A stretch of DNA of 64,000 nucleotides, taken from UBA6163 sp041753075 (lineage in GTDB: Bacteria; Planctomycetota; Planctomycetia; Pirellulales; Pirellulaceae). The DNA lies in NCBI GenBank assembly GCA_041753075.1, contig JBGSVE010000137.1, positions 27,300 through 91,299 of the forward strand, read 5' to 3'. Below are positions 43,436 through 52,615 of the stretch, piece after piece. The translations under genes and the position numbers were made by a program. The notes under the pieces were generated by a model that did not search any database, had not been told where the DNA came from, and saw only the letters and a program-made list of their open reading frames with translations. Position 1 is the stretch's first letter; each line of letters opens with the position of its first letter.

Positions 43436-43507
43436 TGCCTGATAGTGTAATTGGCAACACGACAGACTCTGACTCTGTTATTCTTGGTTCAAGTCCAAGT
43501 CGGGCAG
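43436..43507 (+). tRNA. tRNA-Gln (anticodon CTG)
   Basis: The cloverleaf is complete: acceptor TGCCTGA/TCGGGCA with the U1-A72 pair typical of tRNA-Gln, D-stem GTGT/ACAC, anticodon stem ACAGA/TCTGT with loop CTCTGAC (anticodon CTG, reading CAG), and T-stem CTTGG/CCAAG with loop TTCAAGT. The discriminator base is G; CCA is not encoded. Confidence 0.92.
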
Positions 43508-43696
43508 CTTGGTAGGTTTTCACTAAGTTTCACAAACCCGCATGACACGTTAATTGCGGTTTTCCCGAGCATCCATCGTCCGCAGTTTTGAAGGGTCGAA
43601 AAGGGGTCTGATTGCGGATGACTGGTGTTGTTTCTGGCGTGAACTTTGGGCCGGCGCTACGGTGCCACCGTCAACCTCGTGACCAACAACGTGATG

Positions 43697-45043
43697 TTAG
43701 ATGATGTCGTGCAGAATGTTACCATGAACATCGGTAAGTCGAAAGTCTCGACCGGCGTGGCGGAAGGTTAATCGCTCGTGGTCCAGGCCCATTTGATGCA
43801 AAATCGTGGCGTGCAAATCATGAACTTCGACAGGGTCAGTCGTGGGATATTGACCAATCTCGTCGGTCGCACCATGCACATGCCCAGCCTTGAACCCGCC
43901 ACCGGCAAGCCAAACACTAAAGCAATCGCGATGATGTCCCCGCCCGTTATCGCCTTCGCGAGTCGGAGTACGGCCAAACTCAGTCGCCCATACCACGATC
44001 GTATCATCGAGCATTCCACGCTGCTTGAGATCCGTGAGCAACGCGGCAATGGGTTGGTCAACGTTGTAGGCCAAGTCAGCGTGTTCGCGCATCTCGCCAT
44101 GCGAATCCCAATTGGGTCGTGAACCGGTATCGATCAACTCAATGAACCGCACACCACGTTCGGCCAACCTGCGAGCTACTAAACATTGCCAAGCAAAATC
44201 GGCTCCGGGGCCCTTCGTTTTTCGATCCAAGCCGTACAGACTGCGAATCGAATCCGGTTCTTGGCTTAAGTCAAACGCCTCCGGTGCAGCTTGTTGCATT
44301 TGAAAAGCAGTCTCAAACGACTTGATCCGCGCGGCCAGCGCGGTATCGAAAGGCCGTTGACTGGCATGGTCTTGGTTCATCGCCGCGACCAGTCCCAGTT
44401 CAAGTTTTTGTAAGTCCGGAGCACCTTGGGGGCGGCGCAGATTCGCAATCGGATCGTCACCGGGAAAGACTCGCGTTCCTTGGTGGCAGGCGGGCAGAAA
44501 ATCGTTGCCAAAAACCTGCGTGCCGCCATACGGCAGGTGCGGTGCAATCACCATAAAGCTGGGCAGGTTCTGGTTCACCGTACCCAATCCATAGCTGACC
44601 CACGAGCCAACACTTGGACGTGTGAACGAAGGCGAACCGGTGTGCATGCCCAGTGTCGCTTCGGAGTGGTCGAAGTGCGAAGCCTTCATTGAGCGAATCA
44701 AACAAATATCGTCCATGACATCGCGAACATGCGGAAACAAGTCGCTGACTTCGATGCCGCATTTCTGATTCCGCGCCGAACCGAACTGGTTGCCCATCAA
44801 GCGATCTTTGCCCTTGCCATCGTGTCCGTTGTCGGTGGACTTGGGGTCGAAGGTGTCGATGTGCGATACGCCTCCGGTTGCATAAATGAAAATGATTCGC
44901 TTGGCCTTGGCCCGAAAATGCGGCGGTCGGGACGAAAGCGGATCCTCGGCGGCCAACAATTCGGACACAACGCCAGGCAGCAGCAACGAACTGCTGAATA
45001 GAGATTGCAATACAAAGCGGCGACTAGGATGTCTACTGAACAT
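43697..45043 (-). CDS. DUF1501 (sulfatase-fold) protein with Tat-like signal
   Basis: This 448-residue member of the DUF1501 family is hugely expanded in planctomycetes. The N-terminus has a twin-arginine-like leader (SRRFVLQSLFSSSLLLPG). Family marks include KRIIFIYATGGVSHIDTFDP, SHFDHSEATLGMHTG, GSRPNWDSHGEMREHADLAY and VVWATEFGRTPTREGDNGRG, followed by HHRDCFSVWLAGGG. The fold is related to alkaline phosphatase/sulfatases, but no reaction is established for the family. It lies 13 bases downstream of the cytochrome/DUF1549/DUF1553 gene, the usual partner. The pair is probably exported and acts together, perhaps on polysaccharides. Confidence 0.9.
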   Translation of the reverse strand: MFSRHPSRRFVLQSLFSSSLLLPGVVSELLAAEDPLSSRPPHFRAKAKRIIFIYATGGVSHIDTFDPKSTDNGHDGKGKDRLMGNQFGSARNQKCGIEVSDLFPHVRDVMDDICLIRSMKASHFDHSEATLGMHTGSPSFTRPSVGSWVSYGLGTVNQNLPSFMVIAPHLPYGGTQVFGNDFLPACHQGTRVFPGDDPIANLRRPQGAPDLQKLELGLVAAMNQDHASQRPFDTALAARIKSFETAFQMQQAAPEAFDLSQEPDSIRSLYGLDRKTKGPGADFAWQCLVARRLAERGVRFIELIDTGSRPNWDSHGEMREHADLAYNVDQPIAALLTDLKQRGMLDDTIVVWATEFGRTPTREGDNGRGHHRDCFSVWLAGGGFKAGHVHGATDEIGQYPTTDPVEVHDLHATILHQMGLDHERLTFRHAGRDFRLTDVHGNILHDII

Positions 45044-45056
45044 TGTGGGTTGAAAA

Positions 45057-47513
45057 TCAATCGAGATAGAAGAACTCGTTCAAACTTAACAGGCATCGAA
45101 CCACGCTCGTCCACGCCTGAGTTTCGGCTTTGTTAGATCCCGCAAGAGATTTGCGCGCGTCGTTCAAGTAAGAATGCAACAACTGTGTTTCGCTGGGCAG
45201 AGGAGGGCGACTAAGGATTTGGAAAAAACACCGCACCAATGTTTCTTCGTCTGACTCCGCAGCGGACTGCAAACGGGTTGCAAAACGTTGGGCTTGCTCG
45301 TTTAAGAAAGTGTCATTGACAAAGTATAAAGCTTGCAGCGCCGTCACTGATTGGTCTCGGCTGCTAGTGCAAACGTTTGCATCGGGGCCATCGAATGTTT
45401 GCAAGTAGGGCTTCGCGGTCAAACGTTTGGTCATCAAATAGACGCTGCGTTTGTTGCTTTGGTAGTCATCCTTGAACGGATGATGCTGGGTAAATCCCCA
45501 ATCCTTGCGATCCGGAAATGGATACGGCTGGGTCTGCGGTGCCTGATCGAGTTCGCCACCAATGACCAGCAACGTGTCACGAAGCGACTCGGCGTCGAGT
45601 CGTTGGCGACTGAATTTCCAAAGCAATTGATTGTTTGGGTCGATCGCCAGGTTCTCCGGCAGATCAACACTGGCAAGCTGATACGTTTGCGAGGTCATAA
45701 TGAGGCGATGCAAATGCTTGATCGACCAGCCGCTGCGAATAAAGTCGCTGGCCAAAGAGTCCAACAATTCCGGATGCGTCGGCAAGTCGCCACGAACACC
45801 AAAGTCACTGGTGGTCGGGACCAAACCCTTGCCAAAGTGTCGTTGCCAAACACGATTGACGATGACTCTTGCGGTTAACGGATTCATTGGATTGGCAATC
45901 CAGTGGGCCAATTCAAGACGACCGCTGAACGACGATGCAACATCGGGCGCGAGCACTTGACCACCAATCGCGTCAGGAAATTTTCGCGGAACGACGACGC
46001 CGGGACGCAGTGGTTCGCCTTTGAGTTGGACGGGTGAGTCTTGTGGTGCGCCATCGGATACCGCGTATGCCGTCGGAATTGAAGGAATCAACTTTAGAAA
46101 GTCCGCTAGTTTCTCTCCGGATTTGCGTGCAGCCAACAGCAAGTCATCGAGTTGATGAAGCCGCGCTCGTTGTTCGTCAATCGACAACGTGTTTTCCATG
46201 GCGACATTTTCGAGAGCCTTCGCCTGACTCTCCGCAAGTGTGCGTTGCAGTTCGGACTCAAGTCGGTTGATCTCGGCGCGGTGCGGCTGCATCGACTTTG
46301 CGGCAATTTCATCGGATACCAATGGCACAAAATTCTGCTGTGCTTTGAATAGCTCGAGCCCCGGCATGGGATACTTGGTGCTGGCGAAGATGCCATAAAG
46401 TCCGTAATAGTCTCGTGTGCTGATCGGATCAAACTTGTGGTCATGGCAACGCGCACACGCGATCGTAACGCCCAACATCGTGCGGCTTAGGTTGTCGATC
46501 GTGTCTTCGACGGTGAGGTGCCAAGGGTAACGCTCGATGAGCGATCCGAATCGTCTTGCCATCGCAATATATCCCGTCGCGATCACTTGGCGATTTCGCT
46601 CGTCAAGCGTTTCGGCGGGCAACAGGTCACCGGCGATCTGTTCAGTGACGAATTGATCAAACGGCATGTCAGCATTGAACGCATTGATGATGTAATTGCG
46701 GTACAAGTATGCCTGGGGAATCGGGTAATCAGAATTGTCGCCCGCAGTATCAGCGTAGCGCACCCAATCCATCCAGTGCCTGCCCCAGCGTTCGCCGTAA
46801 GCAGGACGGTCAAGCAGTCGCTGGATCAAATTTGCGTAAGCCGTCATTGACGTTCGCGGATCATTTCGTTCAGCCAAGAATTCGCGAACTTCGTCGGGCG
46901 ACGGTGGTAGGCCGGTCAAGTCATAGCTTGCGCGGCGAACCAGCACATGCGGATCGGCTGGCGACACAACATCCACGCCGGCCTCTTCTTGCTTAGCCCG
47001 AATGAATCGATCAATCGGGTTCGCTGGCCAAGCGGCATCAGGAACCGTTGGCGGCTGTGGGTCACGTATCGCTTCGAACGCCCAGTGCCGAGTTTCTTGA
47101 CTTTGATCGATTCCGTCGTGCGACTTATCGTTTTCATCCGACGCGGGCCAGTCGGCTCCAGCGCGAATCCATTGCTCGATCAGTGACACTTGTTGCGTCG
47201 TCAAACGATCGCCATCCGGCGGCATTTGATCGTCGCCGCTGCGCGACCGCACCCGCTTGAGCAATTCGCTTTCCTCAGGTGCACCGGGAACGATTGGCTT
47301 TGAACCGGAATCACCGATGCTCTTGATGACTGCGGACGAATCAAGTCGTATCCCGCCGTTCTGCTCTTCACTGCCGTGACAAGCAACGCACCGCGCGACC
47401 AAAAGCGGCCCGACCGTGTCTTCGAATTCAGTCGACAGCGCCGATTGAGCGCAGCAACAACAGTTCGCTGCCAACCAGGTAACAATCGGGATTAACCAAG
47501 TGAGTTGCGTCAT
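45057..47513 (-). CDS. PSCyt1-DUF1549-DUF1553 protein (planctomycete cytochrome family)
   Basis: This 818-residue exported protein has a signal peptide at 1-27 and a PSCyt1 c-type cytochrome domain with heme motif CVACH at about 42-46. Then come DUF1549 (about 150-360, for example NPIDRFIRAKQEEAGV, YDLTGLPPSPDEVREFL, TIACARCHDHKFDPIS with a second CxRCH heme-like site) and a C-terminal DUF1553 (PLTARVIVNRVWQRHFGKGL, LDSLASDFIRSGWSIKHLHR, SRQRLDAESLRDTLLVIGGE). It is paired with the DUF1501 gene directly downstream. The start could also be ATG 47540, but 47513 starts the signal peptide. Function unknown; the family is a planctomycete hallmark. Confidence 0.9.
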   Translation of the reverse strand: MTQLTWLIPIVTWLAANCCCCAQSALSTEFEDTVGPLLVARCVACHGSEEQNGGIRLDSSAVIKSIGDSGSKPIVPGAPEESELLKRVRSRSGDDQMPPDGDRLTTQQVSLIEQWIRAGADWPASDENDKSHDGIDQSQETRHWAFEAIRDPQPPTVPDAAWPANPIDRFIRAKQEEAGVDVVSPADPHVLVRRASYDLTGLPPSPDEVREFLAERNDPRTSMTAYANLIQRLLDRPAYGERWGRHWMDWVRYADTAGDNSDYPIPQAYLYRNYIINAFNADMPFDQFVTEQIAGDLLPAETLDERNRQVIATGYIAMARRFGSLIERYPWHLTVEDTIDNLSRTMLGVTIACARCHDHKFDPISTRDYYGLYGIFASTKYPMPGLELFKAQQNFVPLVSDEIAAKSMQPHRAEINRLESELQRTLAESQAKALENVAMENTLSIDEQRARLHQLDDLLLAARKSGEKLADFLKLIPSIPTAYAVSDGAPQDSPVQLKGEPLRPGVVVPRKFPDAIGGQVLAPDVASSFSGRLELAHWIANPMNPLTARVIVNRVWQRHFGKGLVPTTSDFGVRGDLPTHPELLDSLASDFIRSGWSIKHLHRLIMTSQTYQLASVDLPENLAIDPNNQLLWKFSRQRLDAESLRDTLLVIGGELDQAPQTQPYPFPDRKDWGFTQHHPFKDDYQSNKRSVYLMTKRLTAKPYLQTFDGPDANVCTSSRDQSVTALQALYFVNDTFLNEQAQRFATRLQSAAESDEETLVRCFFQILSRPPLPSETQLLHSYLNDARKSLAGSNKAETQAWTSVVRCLLSLNEFFYLD

Positions 47514-47703
47514 GTTCGGGGTAGACAAAAAAGCGGACAAAAGCAGCGGGCGTGGTGATTTGATTTTAAAGCATATCGAGGCAATCTGAAACGGAAAAAC
47601 GCCTCAATCGCCATCGCGTCACCCGGATTAGTCTTAAAGTTACTGCGACTGGACAATACGGCGGGCTCAATCTATCTTTCCACACTGCTAACTGTTTAGA
47701 TGA

Positions 47704-47776
47704 GGGGTCGTAGCTCAGTTGGGAGAGCGCTGCGTTCGCAATGCAGAGGTCGAGGGTTCAACTCCCTTCGGCTCCA
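47704..47776 (+). tRNA. tRNA-Ala (anticodon CGC)
   Basis: The cloverleaf shows acceptor GGGGTCG/CGGCTCC (two wobble pairs), D-stem GCTC/GAGC, anticodon stem CTGCG/TGCAG with loop TTCGCAA (anticodon CGC, reading GCG), and T-stem GAGGG/CCCTT with loop TTCAACT. Discriminator A; CCA is not encoded. The sulfatase cluster begins about 180 bases downstream. Confidence 0.92.
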
Positions 47777-47952
47777 CTCGCTAAGCTGTTTCAGTCAAAC
47801 GATTTACTTCTTTTCAGTGGTGATACCTTTTTGCTGGTTCGGTTCGGTGATACCCTGCGAGACACCTTTGGGTTTCGCCAGGAAGGTAACATTCTCGGCT
47901 GAGGCAACACGAAAGGGAAAACTAATTGTCGCTAGACATTTCACCATGGTCT

Positions 47953-49488
47953 TCATTTCTTTACCTTGCGTTTCGCCTTTGACGCGTTGGCGGTCTCGTC
48001 TTGACTGGCGTCTGTCTTACCTTTCGTGGATTTGACCAGCTCCGATTTCTGTTCCCATGGAATTGTGCGACTGAAGAGGGCGGGATAGTTTTCGTAGCCG
48101 TGGCTTTCGATGACTTGCTTGGTGAGGTCAGCGAGCTGCATGTCGTAGTATCCTCGCATCGTGGCGAGTGTGTTGGTTCGAGATACATCCGCAACAGAGT
48201 TAGTCATCTCGTAGCGGTCGTCGCGGAGATTGAAGAGTTCCTCAGTCGGCTTCATGCCCTGCCCGTAATACCAATGAATGTACTTCCATTCAGGCGTTAC
48301 AATGGCCATCGACTGCGCGGACTCGATGCCCCAGAAGTTAAAGAGCGGAAGAAAGTCGCGGACCTTGTCCCCAGGATTCGTGAGCAACGGCAAGAGACTC
48401 TTGCCGTCGATGCCGTCGGGCGAGGTTTCACCGGCGAGTGCGACGATCGTCGCCGCCATATCGATATTGCCAGTCACCGCTTCGCAGGTCTTGCCATTTT
48501 TCTCCGCAGGCAGTCGCGGATCGAAGATGATTAGCGGTGCTTGCGACCCTTCTTCATACGGGATGACCTTGTCTCCGAAGCCGTGCGAGCCGGCGTTGTA
48601 GCCGTTGTCGGAGGTGAAGATGATGACGGTGTTCTTGTCGAGTCCTTGCCGCGCGAGTTCTTCGCGAATCATGCCGACAGCCGCATCGACACCGGTGATG
48701 AGCGCATAATACTTCGCAGCTGTGCCATCGAAGTCCTTCACCCACTCGCGATAACCTGTGGCCGCGCGGCTGGTTTGAACTTGTGGCGACAAATGCATCC
48801 CTTTCTCTACTCCATAGTTTGTCGGTCGCTTAAAGGTCTTGCCCTCGTAGAGTTTCATGTCAATCGGATCGGGTGTGTAAGGCATGTGCGGTGCCTTGAA
48901 GCTCACACTCATGCAAAAGGGTTTGCCATGCTGCTTCGCCGTCTTCAGAAAATCTTGGGCCCATGCGCCGTACGCTCGCGAGCTATGCGGGTACTGCGCG
49001 GCATACTGGGCGATCCCCTTGTTCTTTTCCGTCTCGTAAAGCGTCTGTCCCGGGCCGCCAGCCCATTGATCAAACAGCGGCTCAAACGCCTCAAACTTCT
49101 CATCCTGCAAAACGAAGCCGATCTTCCCTGCTAACCCGGTGAAGTAGCCCGACTGACGGAGCTGCACTGGATATGATTTTTCGATGAAGCGACGCTCGAG
49201 GTCACCGTGACTGAAATTGCAGCCGTGCCGATACTCGTAAAGTCCTGTCAGCATTGTGCAGCGGCTGGCCATGCAGATGGATGTGGTGTCGTAGTGGTTT
49301 ATGAACCGCACTCCATCACGGGCAAGCTTGTCGATGTTCGGCGTGATCACATCCTTGTTGCCGCTGTAACCGACTGCCCCTGCTGCCAGATCATCGGCGA
49401 GCAAGAAGATAATATTGGGGCGGGTATCGGCGAAACAAATAGGTGTCGCTGCGAGTATGCATGCGAGCCAAAGTATTGAACGTGTCAT
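47953..49488 (-). CDS. Secreted sulfatase, C-x-A-S-R type (sulfatase 1)
   Basis: This 511-residue sulfatase has a signal peptide (ILWLACILAATPICFADT), metal-binding DD in PNIIFLLADDLAAGAVG, and the modification motif CMASRCTML at 72-80, whose Cys becomes formylglycine. Ala instead of the usual Pro at the third position is a known variant. The substrate is unreadable but is likely a sulfated polysaccharide. The C-terminus is lysine-rich (ASKAKRKVKK). Its start shares one base with the stop of sulfatase 2 (TAATG), so it is the last gene of a coupled set. No formylglycine-generating enzyme is in the window. Confidence 0.93.
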   Translation of the reverse strand: MTRSILWLACILAATPICFADTRPNIIFLLADDLAAGAVGYSGNKDVITPNIDKLARDGVRFINHYDTTSICMASRCTMLTGLYEYRHGCNFSHGDLERRFIEKSYPVQLRQSGYFTGLAGKIGFVLQDEKFEAFEPLFDQWAGGPGQTLYETEKNKGIAQYAAQYPHSSRAYGAWAQDFLKTAKQHGKPFCMSVSFKAPHMPYTPDPIDMKLYEGKTFKRPTNYGVEKGMHLSPQVQTSRAATGYREWVKDFDGTAAKYYALITGVDAAVGMIREELARQGLDKNTVIIFTSDNGYNAGSHGFGDKVIPYEEGSQAPLIIFDPRLPAEKNGKTCEAVTGNIDMAATIVALAGETSPDGIDGKSLLPLLTNPGDKVRDFLPLFNFWGIESAQSMAIVTPEWKYIHWYYGQGMKPTEELFNLRDDRYEMTNSVADVSRTNTLATMRGYYDMQLADLTKQVIESHGYENYPALFSRTIPWEQKSELVKSTKGKTDASQDETANASKAKRKVKK

Positions 49489-50888
49489 TATGGGTTCTCG
49501 TCAGCGGCGATGGAGAGATCGAAATCGTTTTGTTGCGGTGCGCCTGCCGTGCTGCGACCGTTGACGTAATATCCTTGTGCGAGGCTTGTCATTTTCGCCG
49601 CTATCTGGGCGTTAGTAGCGAGCACGTCCTTCGTTTCACCTACGTCGGATTGCAGATTGTAAAGTTCCTGCTTACCACTTTTAAAAAAGATCAACTTCCA
49701 GGGGCCTTGGCGGATCGCAAGATCACCTACCATGGACTGGTGCATGGTCGCCTCTCGCGTGCCGCTGGACGACGTGCTGAGCAGTTCAGGCATGAGGCTC
49801 ACGCTGTCCTCGCCAGCGTCGTCGGGGATTTTTGAGCCGACGATCTCAGCGGCAGTGGCCATGAGGTCATTGAGGCAAATGGTGTGATCGTTGACCGAGC
49901 CGGCCTTTACCTTGCCGGGCCAGCGTGCGACGAACGGCACGCGATGCCCACCTTCGTAGATGCTACGCTTCGATTCTCGCAGCGGCTCGTATGCGCGATG
50001 TTCCGCGCCATTGTCGCTCGTGGCGATGATGAGCGTGTTATCGGCGAGCTTGTTTTGCTCCAATGCTTCGACAATCTGTCCAAGCATGGCGTCGCCTTGA
50101 TAAAGCCAGTCGCCGTATTCGGGACTTTTCTTGACAAGGTCCTGAGCGCCGCTTTTGCCAACGTACTCCGGTGACGGCACAAGCGGTTCATGCGGCGGGC
50201 ACATGGGGAAGTAGAGAAAGAACGGCGCGTCCTGCTTCCGCTGGCCGATCCACTCGACGGCTTTGTCAATCATCAGCGGCTGATTCTGCACCGCTTCGAC
50301 ATGCGCGACAACTTGATCTTGCTCGATGATCGAACCGATGTTTCGCGCATGAGTGAAACCGCAGAAGTAATCGAACCCGAGTGCCTTCGGACCGCCGGTC
50401 AACTTCGCGCCGATAGTGACTTCTTTCTCGCTGCCCGGTTTTCCGTCCACCCAGTCCACACCGAGATGCCACTTGCCGATGCAAGCAGTCGCATAACCAT
50501 GCTGCTTGAGCAGCGACGCCACCGTCAGGCGATTCACAGGAATGATCGGCTTTGAAAACGTGGTGAGTACGCCGAATTGACCGATGCGCGATGGGTAGCG
50601 ACCGGTGAGCACGCCGTAACGCGTTGGTGTGCAGACTGCGGCAGCCGTGTGTGCATCCGTGAATCGCACCCCCTGCGATGCGAGCTTGTCGAAGTTTGGC
50701 GTGCGCAATGCCGACCGCGGGTTATAGCTCTGTGGCTGCGCCCAGCCCATGTCATCGAACAGGACAAAGACAATGTTCGGACGTGCCTTCGCCGTTTCAG
50801 CGGTTGCTGAAGCGAGCGGGGGATACAATAGGAAGGTAAGGAGGTAAAAGTGTTTCATTGCGAATAGTTTCATGATCGATGGCTTCAT
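49488..50888 (-). CDS. Secreted sulfatase (sulfatase 2)
   Basis: This 466-residue type I sulfatase has a signal peptide (MKHFYLLTFLLYPPLASATA, residues 11-30). Internal ATGs at residues 6 and 11 are possible starts. RPNIVFVLFDDMGWAQP holds the metal-binding Asp pair. The formylglycine motif is CTPTRYGVLTGRY from residue 86. IGKWHLG and SDNGAEHRAYEP are also typical. Unlike its three neighbours, the C-terminus lacks a basic tail (FDLSIAADENP). It overlaps sulfatase 1 downstream; a 179-base gap separates it from sulfatase 3, so it may have its own promoter. The substrate is presumably a sulfated glycan. Confidence 0.93.
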   Translation of the reverse strand: MKPSIMKLFAMKHFYLLTFLLYPPLASATAETAKARPNIVFVLFDDMGWAQPQSYNPRSALRTPNFDKLASQGVRFTDAHTAAAVCTPTRYGVLTGRYPSRIGQFGVLTTFSKPIIPVNRLTVASLLKQHGYATACIGKWHLGVDWVDGKPGSEKEVTIGAKLTGGPKALGFDYFCGFTHARNIGSIIEQDQVVAHVEAVQNQPLMIDKAVEWIGQRKQDAPFFLYFPMCPPHEPLVPSPEYVGKSGAQDLVKKSPEYGDWLYQGDAMLGQIVEALEQNKLADNTLIIATSDNGAEHRAYEPLRESKRSIYEGGHRVPFVARWPGKVKAGSVNDHTICLNDLMATAAEIVGSKIPDDAGEDSVSLMPELLSTSSSGTREATMHQSMVGDLAIRQGPWKLIFFKSGKQELYNLQSDVGETKDVLATNAQIAAKMTSLAQGYYVNGRSTAGAPQQNDFDLSIAADENP

Positions 50889-51067
50889 TGTTTATGGCGA
50901 TACAGTGCCATTTGTGAGCCGACGGCGATTGCGGCGGTTTCGGTAACACGATGCGTGATCGGGAAAATTCCAGGTGCGGCTCGCTTGCGCATCGGGTCAT
51001 CAGATTGCGGAGCTTTGACACATGATTCGGCCTGATCTCGCAGAGATCCGAGTCGAGCGTCTACGGT

Positions 51068-52615
51068 TCAATTGGCCTTTACTTTCTTTCTCGCTTTGGG
51101 GCGTTCACTTTCTTCGCCTACGGAGTTCTTCGTGGGGATCATCTTCATTAGCATTGCTTCGTCCGGACCGCCTCCGAATTGCTTCCAGTAGAGTTCCTTC
51201 AACGGATTCATCTTGGGAGCGTCAACGTCTTCATTGACAAGCAGCGGTTGCACTTCATTCCACCATTGGTCGTACGTAGCGCGGAGCGTTGTGACCACGT
51301 CAGGATGATCGGCAATGACGTTTTCTGATTCGCCTGGATCACTCTTAAGATCATACAACTCGTCGTTATTCACCAGCGTGAATCGCGAATTTTGGATCGC
51401 GCAGTTATTGTACTTTGCATCCGCCGCCTTTCCGTGGGCCCAGCGACCAACATGATGAACGAGCGTGCGGTCCGCCCACTCGGCCTTGGGATTCTTTAGC
51501 GAGGAAAGCAAACTGCGGCCTTCGACTTGTTGCTTCACTTCATCCGAAAGTGTAGCACCCGTAATTTCGGCGAGCGTTGGGAAGATATCTAAGTGGGCGC
51601 TGAGCGCGTCGCACTCGGTTCCTGCAGGAATTTTTCCCACCGGCCAACGGAAGAAGCAAGGCGCACGTGTGCCACCCTGATAAGTCGTACCCTTGCCTCC
51701 CTTCATGCCGGCATTGAAGATGCTTCGGCCTGCGGTGCCGCCGTTGTCGGTGGCGAGGTAAATGACGAGCGTGTTGTCCGCAATATTCCATTCATCGAGC
51801 TTCTTTAGTAGCACGCCAAAGTTGGTGTCGATATTTTCGATCATGCCAAAGAACTTCGCGATCTCCTCGCTCACTCCGGGCTTGCCCAGATACTGTTGGT
51901 AGTAGTCCTTGGGCAACACGTGTGGTCCATGCGCCGCATTGAGCGGGATGTAGGCAAAGAATGGTTGCTTTGCTTCTCGCTTCGCATCCATCCACTTGAT
52001 CGCTTGGTTGAAAAACAAGTCAGTGCAGTAACCAGTGGTCTTCTCCCATTTTCCGTTGTGCCACAGCGCTGGATCAATATTGGTGTTGCCAGGCGCGTCG
52101 CCACAGGAGCCGGGGTAGGTTTGTCCGATGCCGCCGCCACCATGGATATAGACTTCGTCAAAGCCACGACTCTCTGGGCGATACGCCTGTTCATCACCGA
52201 GATGCCATTTGCCAAAGATGCCGCTGGTGTAACCGACTGTCTTGAGCATCTGCGGCAGGGTAAAGGTTTTCAAGGACATCCGCTCACGCTCAAGAATCGT
52301 GTGTGTGACACCGTTCTTGAATTCATGTCGTCCACTCATCAGCGACGCGCGGCACGGCGAGCAAGTTGGGCTAACGTGAAACTGCGTGAACAGCAGGCTC
52401 TGTTTCGCGAACGCATCCACCGACGGTGTGCGCATGATCGGATTGCCAAGGCAAGCGTAGTCGCCATAACCGACGTCGTCGGGCATGACGAGGATGACGT
52501 TAGGTTTCTCGGCAATCCACGACGACTGTGGAATGATGCAAAATGCAACCAGGAGTAGGGGAAGGTGTTTCATGATGGAGATTGGAGCGGTGAGAGAAGT
52601 GATGGTGGGTTTCAT
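51068..52615 (-). CDS. Secreted sulfatase with CSPCR motif (sulfatase 3)
   Basis: This 515-residue sulfatase has PNVILVMPDDVGYGDYACLG, then the active-site motif CSPCRASLMSGRHEF from residue 85. The Cys at the fourth position is rarer than Ser/Thr/Ala. GIFGKWHLGDEQAYRPESRG and NGGTAGRSIFNAGMKGGKGT are also typical. The start at ATG 52615 overlaps the sulfatase 4 stop (ATGA), implying coupling; the signal peptide proper (KHLPLLLVAFCIIPQSS) begins at the internal ATG 52573, which is the alternative. The C-terminus is basic (ERPKARKKVKAN). The second cysteine could in principle compete for modification or form a disulfide, which is speculation. Confidence 0.92.
   Translation of the reverse strand: MKPTITSLTAPISIMKHLPLLLVAFCIIPQSSWIAEKPNVILVMPDDVGYGDYACLGNPIMRTPSVDAFAKQSLLFTQFHVSPTCSPCRASLMSGRHEFKNGVTHTILERERMSLKTFTLPQMLKTVGYTSGIFGKWHLGDEQAYRPESRGFDEVYIHGGGGIGQTYPGSCGDAPGNTNIDPALWHNGKWEKTTGYCTDLFFNQAIKWMDAKREAKQPFFAYIPLNAAHGPHVLPKDYYQQYLGKPGVSEEIAKFFGMIENIDTNFGVLLKKLDEWNIADNTLVIYLATDNGGTAGRSIFNAGMKGGKGTTYQGGTRAPCFFRWPVGKIPAGTECDALSAHLDIFPTLAEITGATLSDEVKQQVEGRSLLSSLKNPKAEWADRTLVHHVGRWAHGKAADAKYNNCAIQNSRFTLVNNDELYDLKSDPGESENVIADHPDVVTTLRATYDQWWNEVQPLLVNEDVDAPKMNPLKELYWKQFGGGPDEAMLMKMIPTKNSVGEESERPKARKKVKAN

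Noticed and set aside
47777..47952. Integrase or attachment site after tRNA-Ala
   Set aside because: No integrase frame and no second copy of the tRNA 3' end was found near 54.1 kb; an island is possible but not shown.
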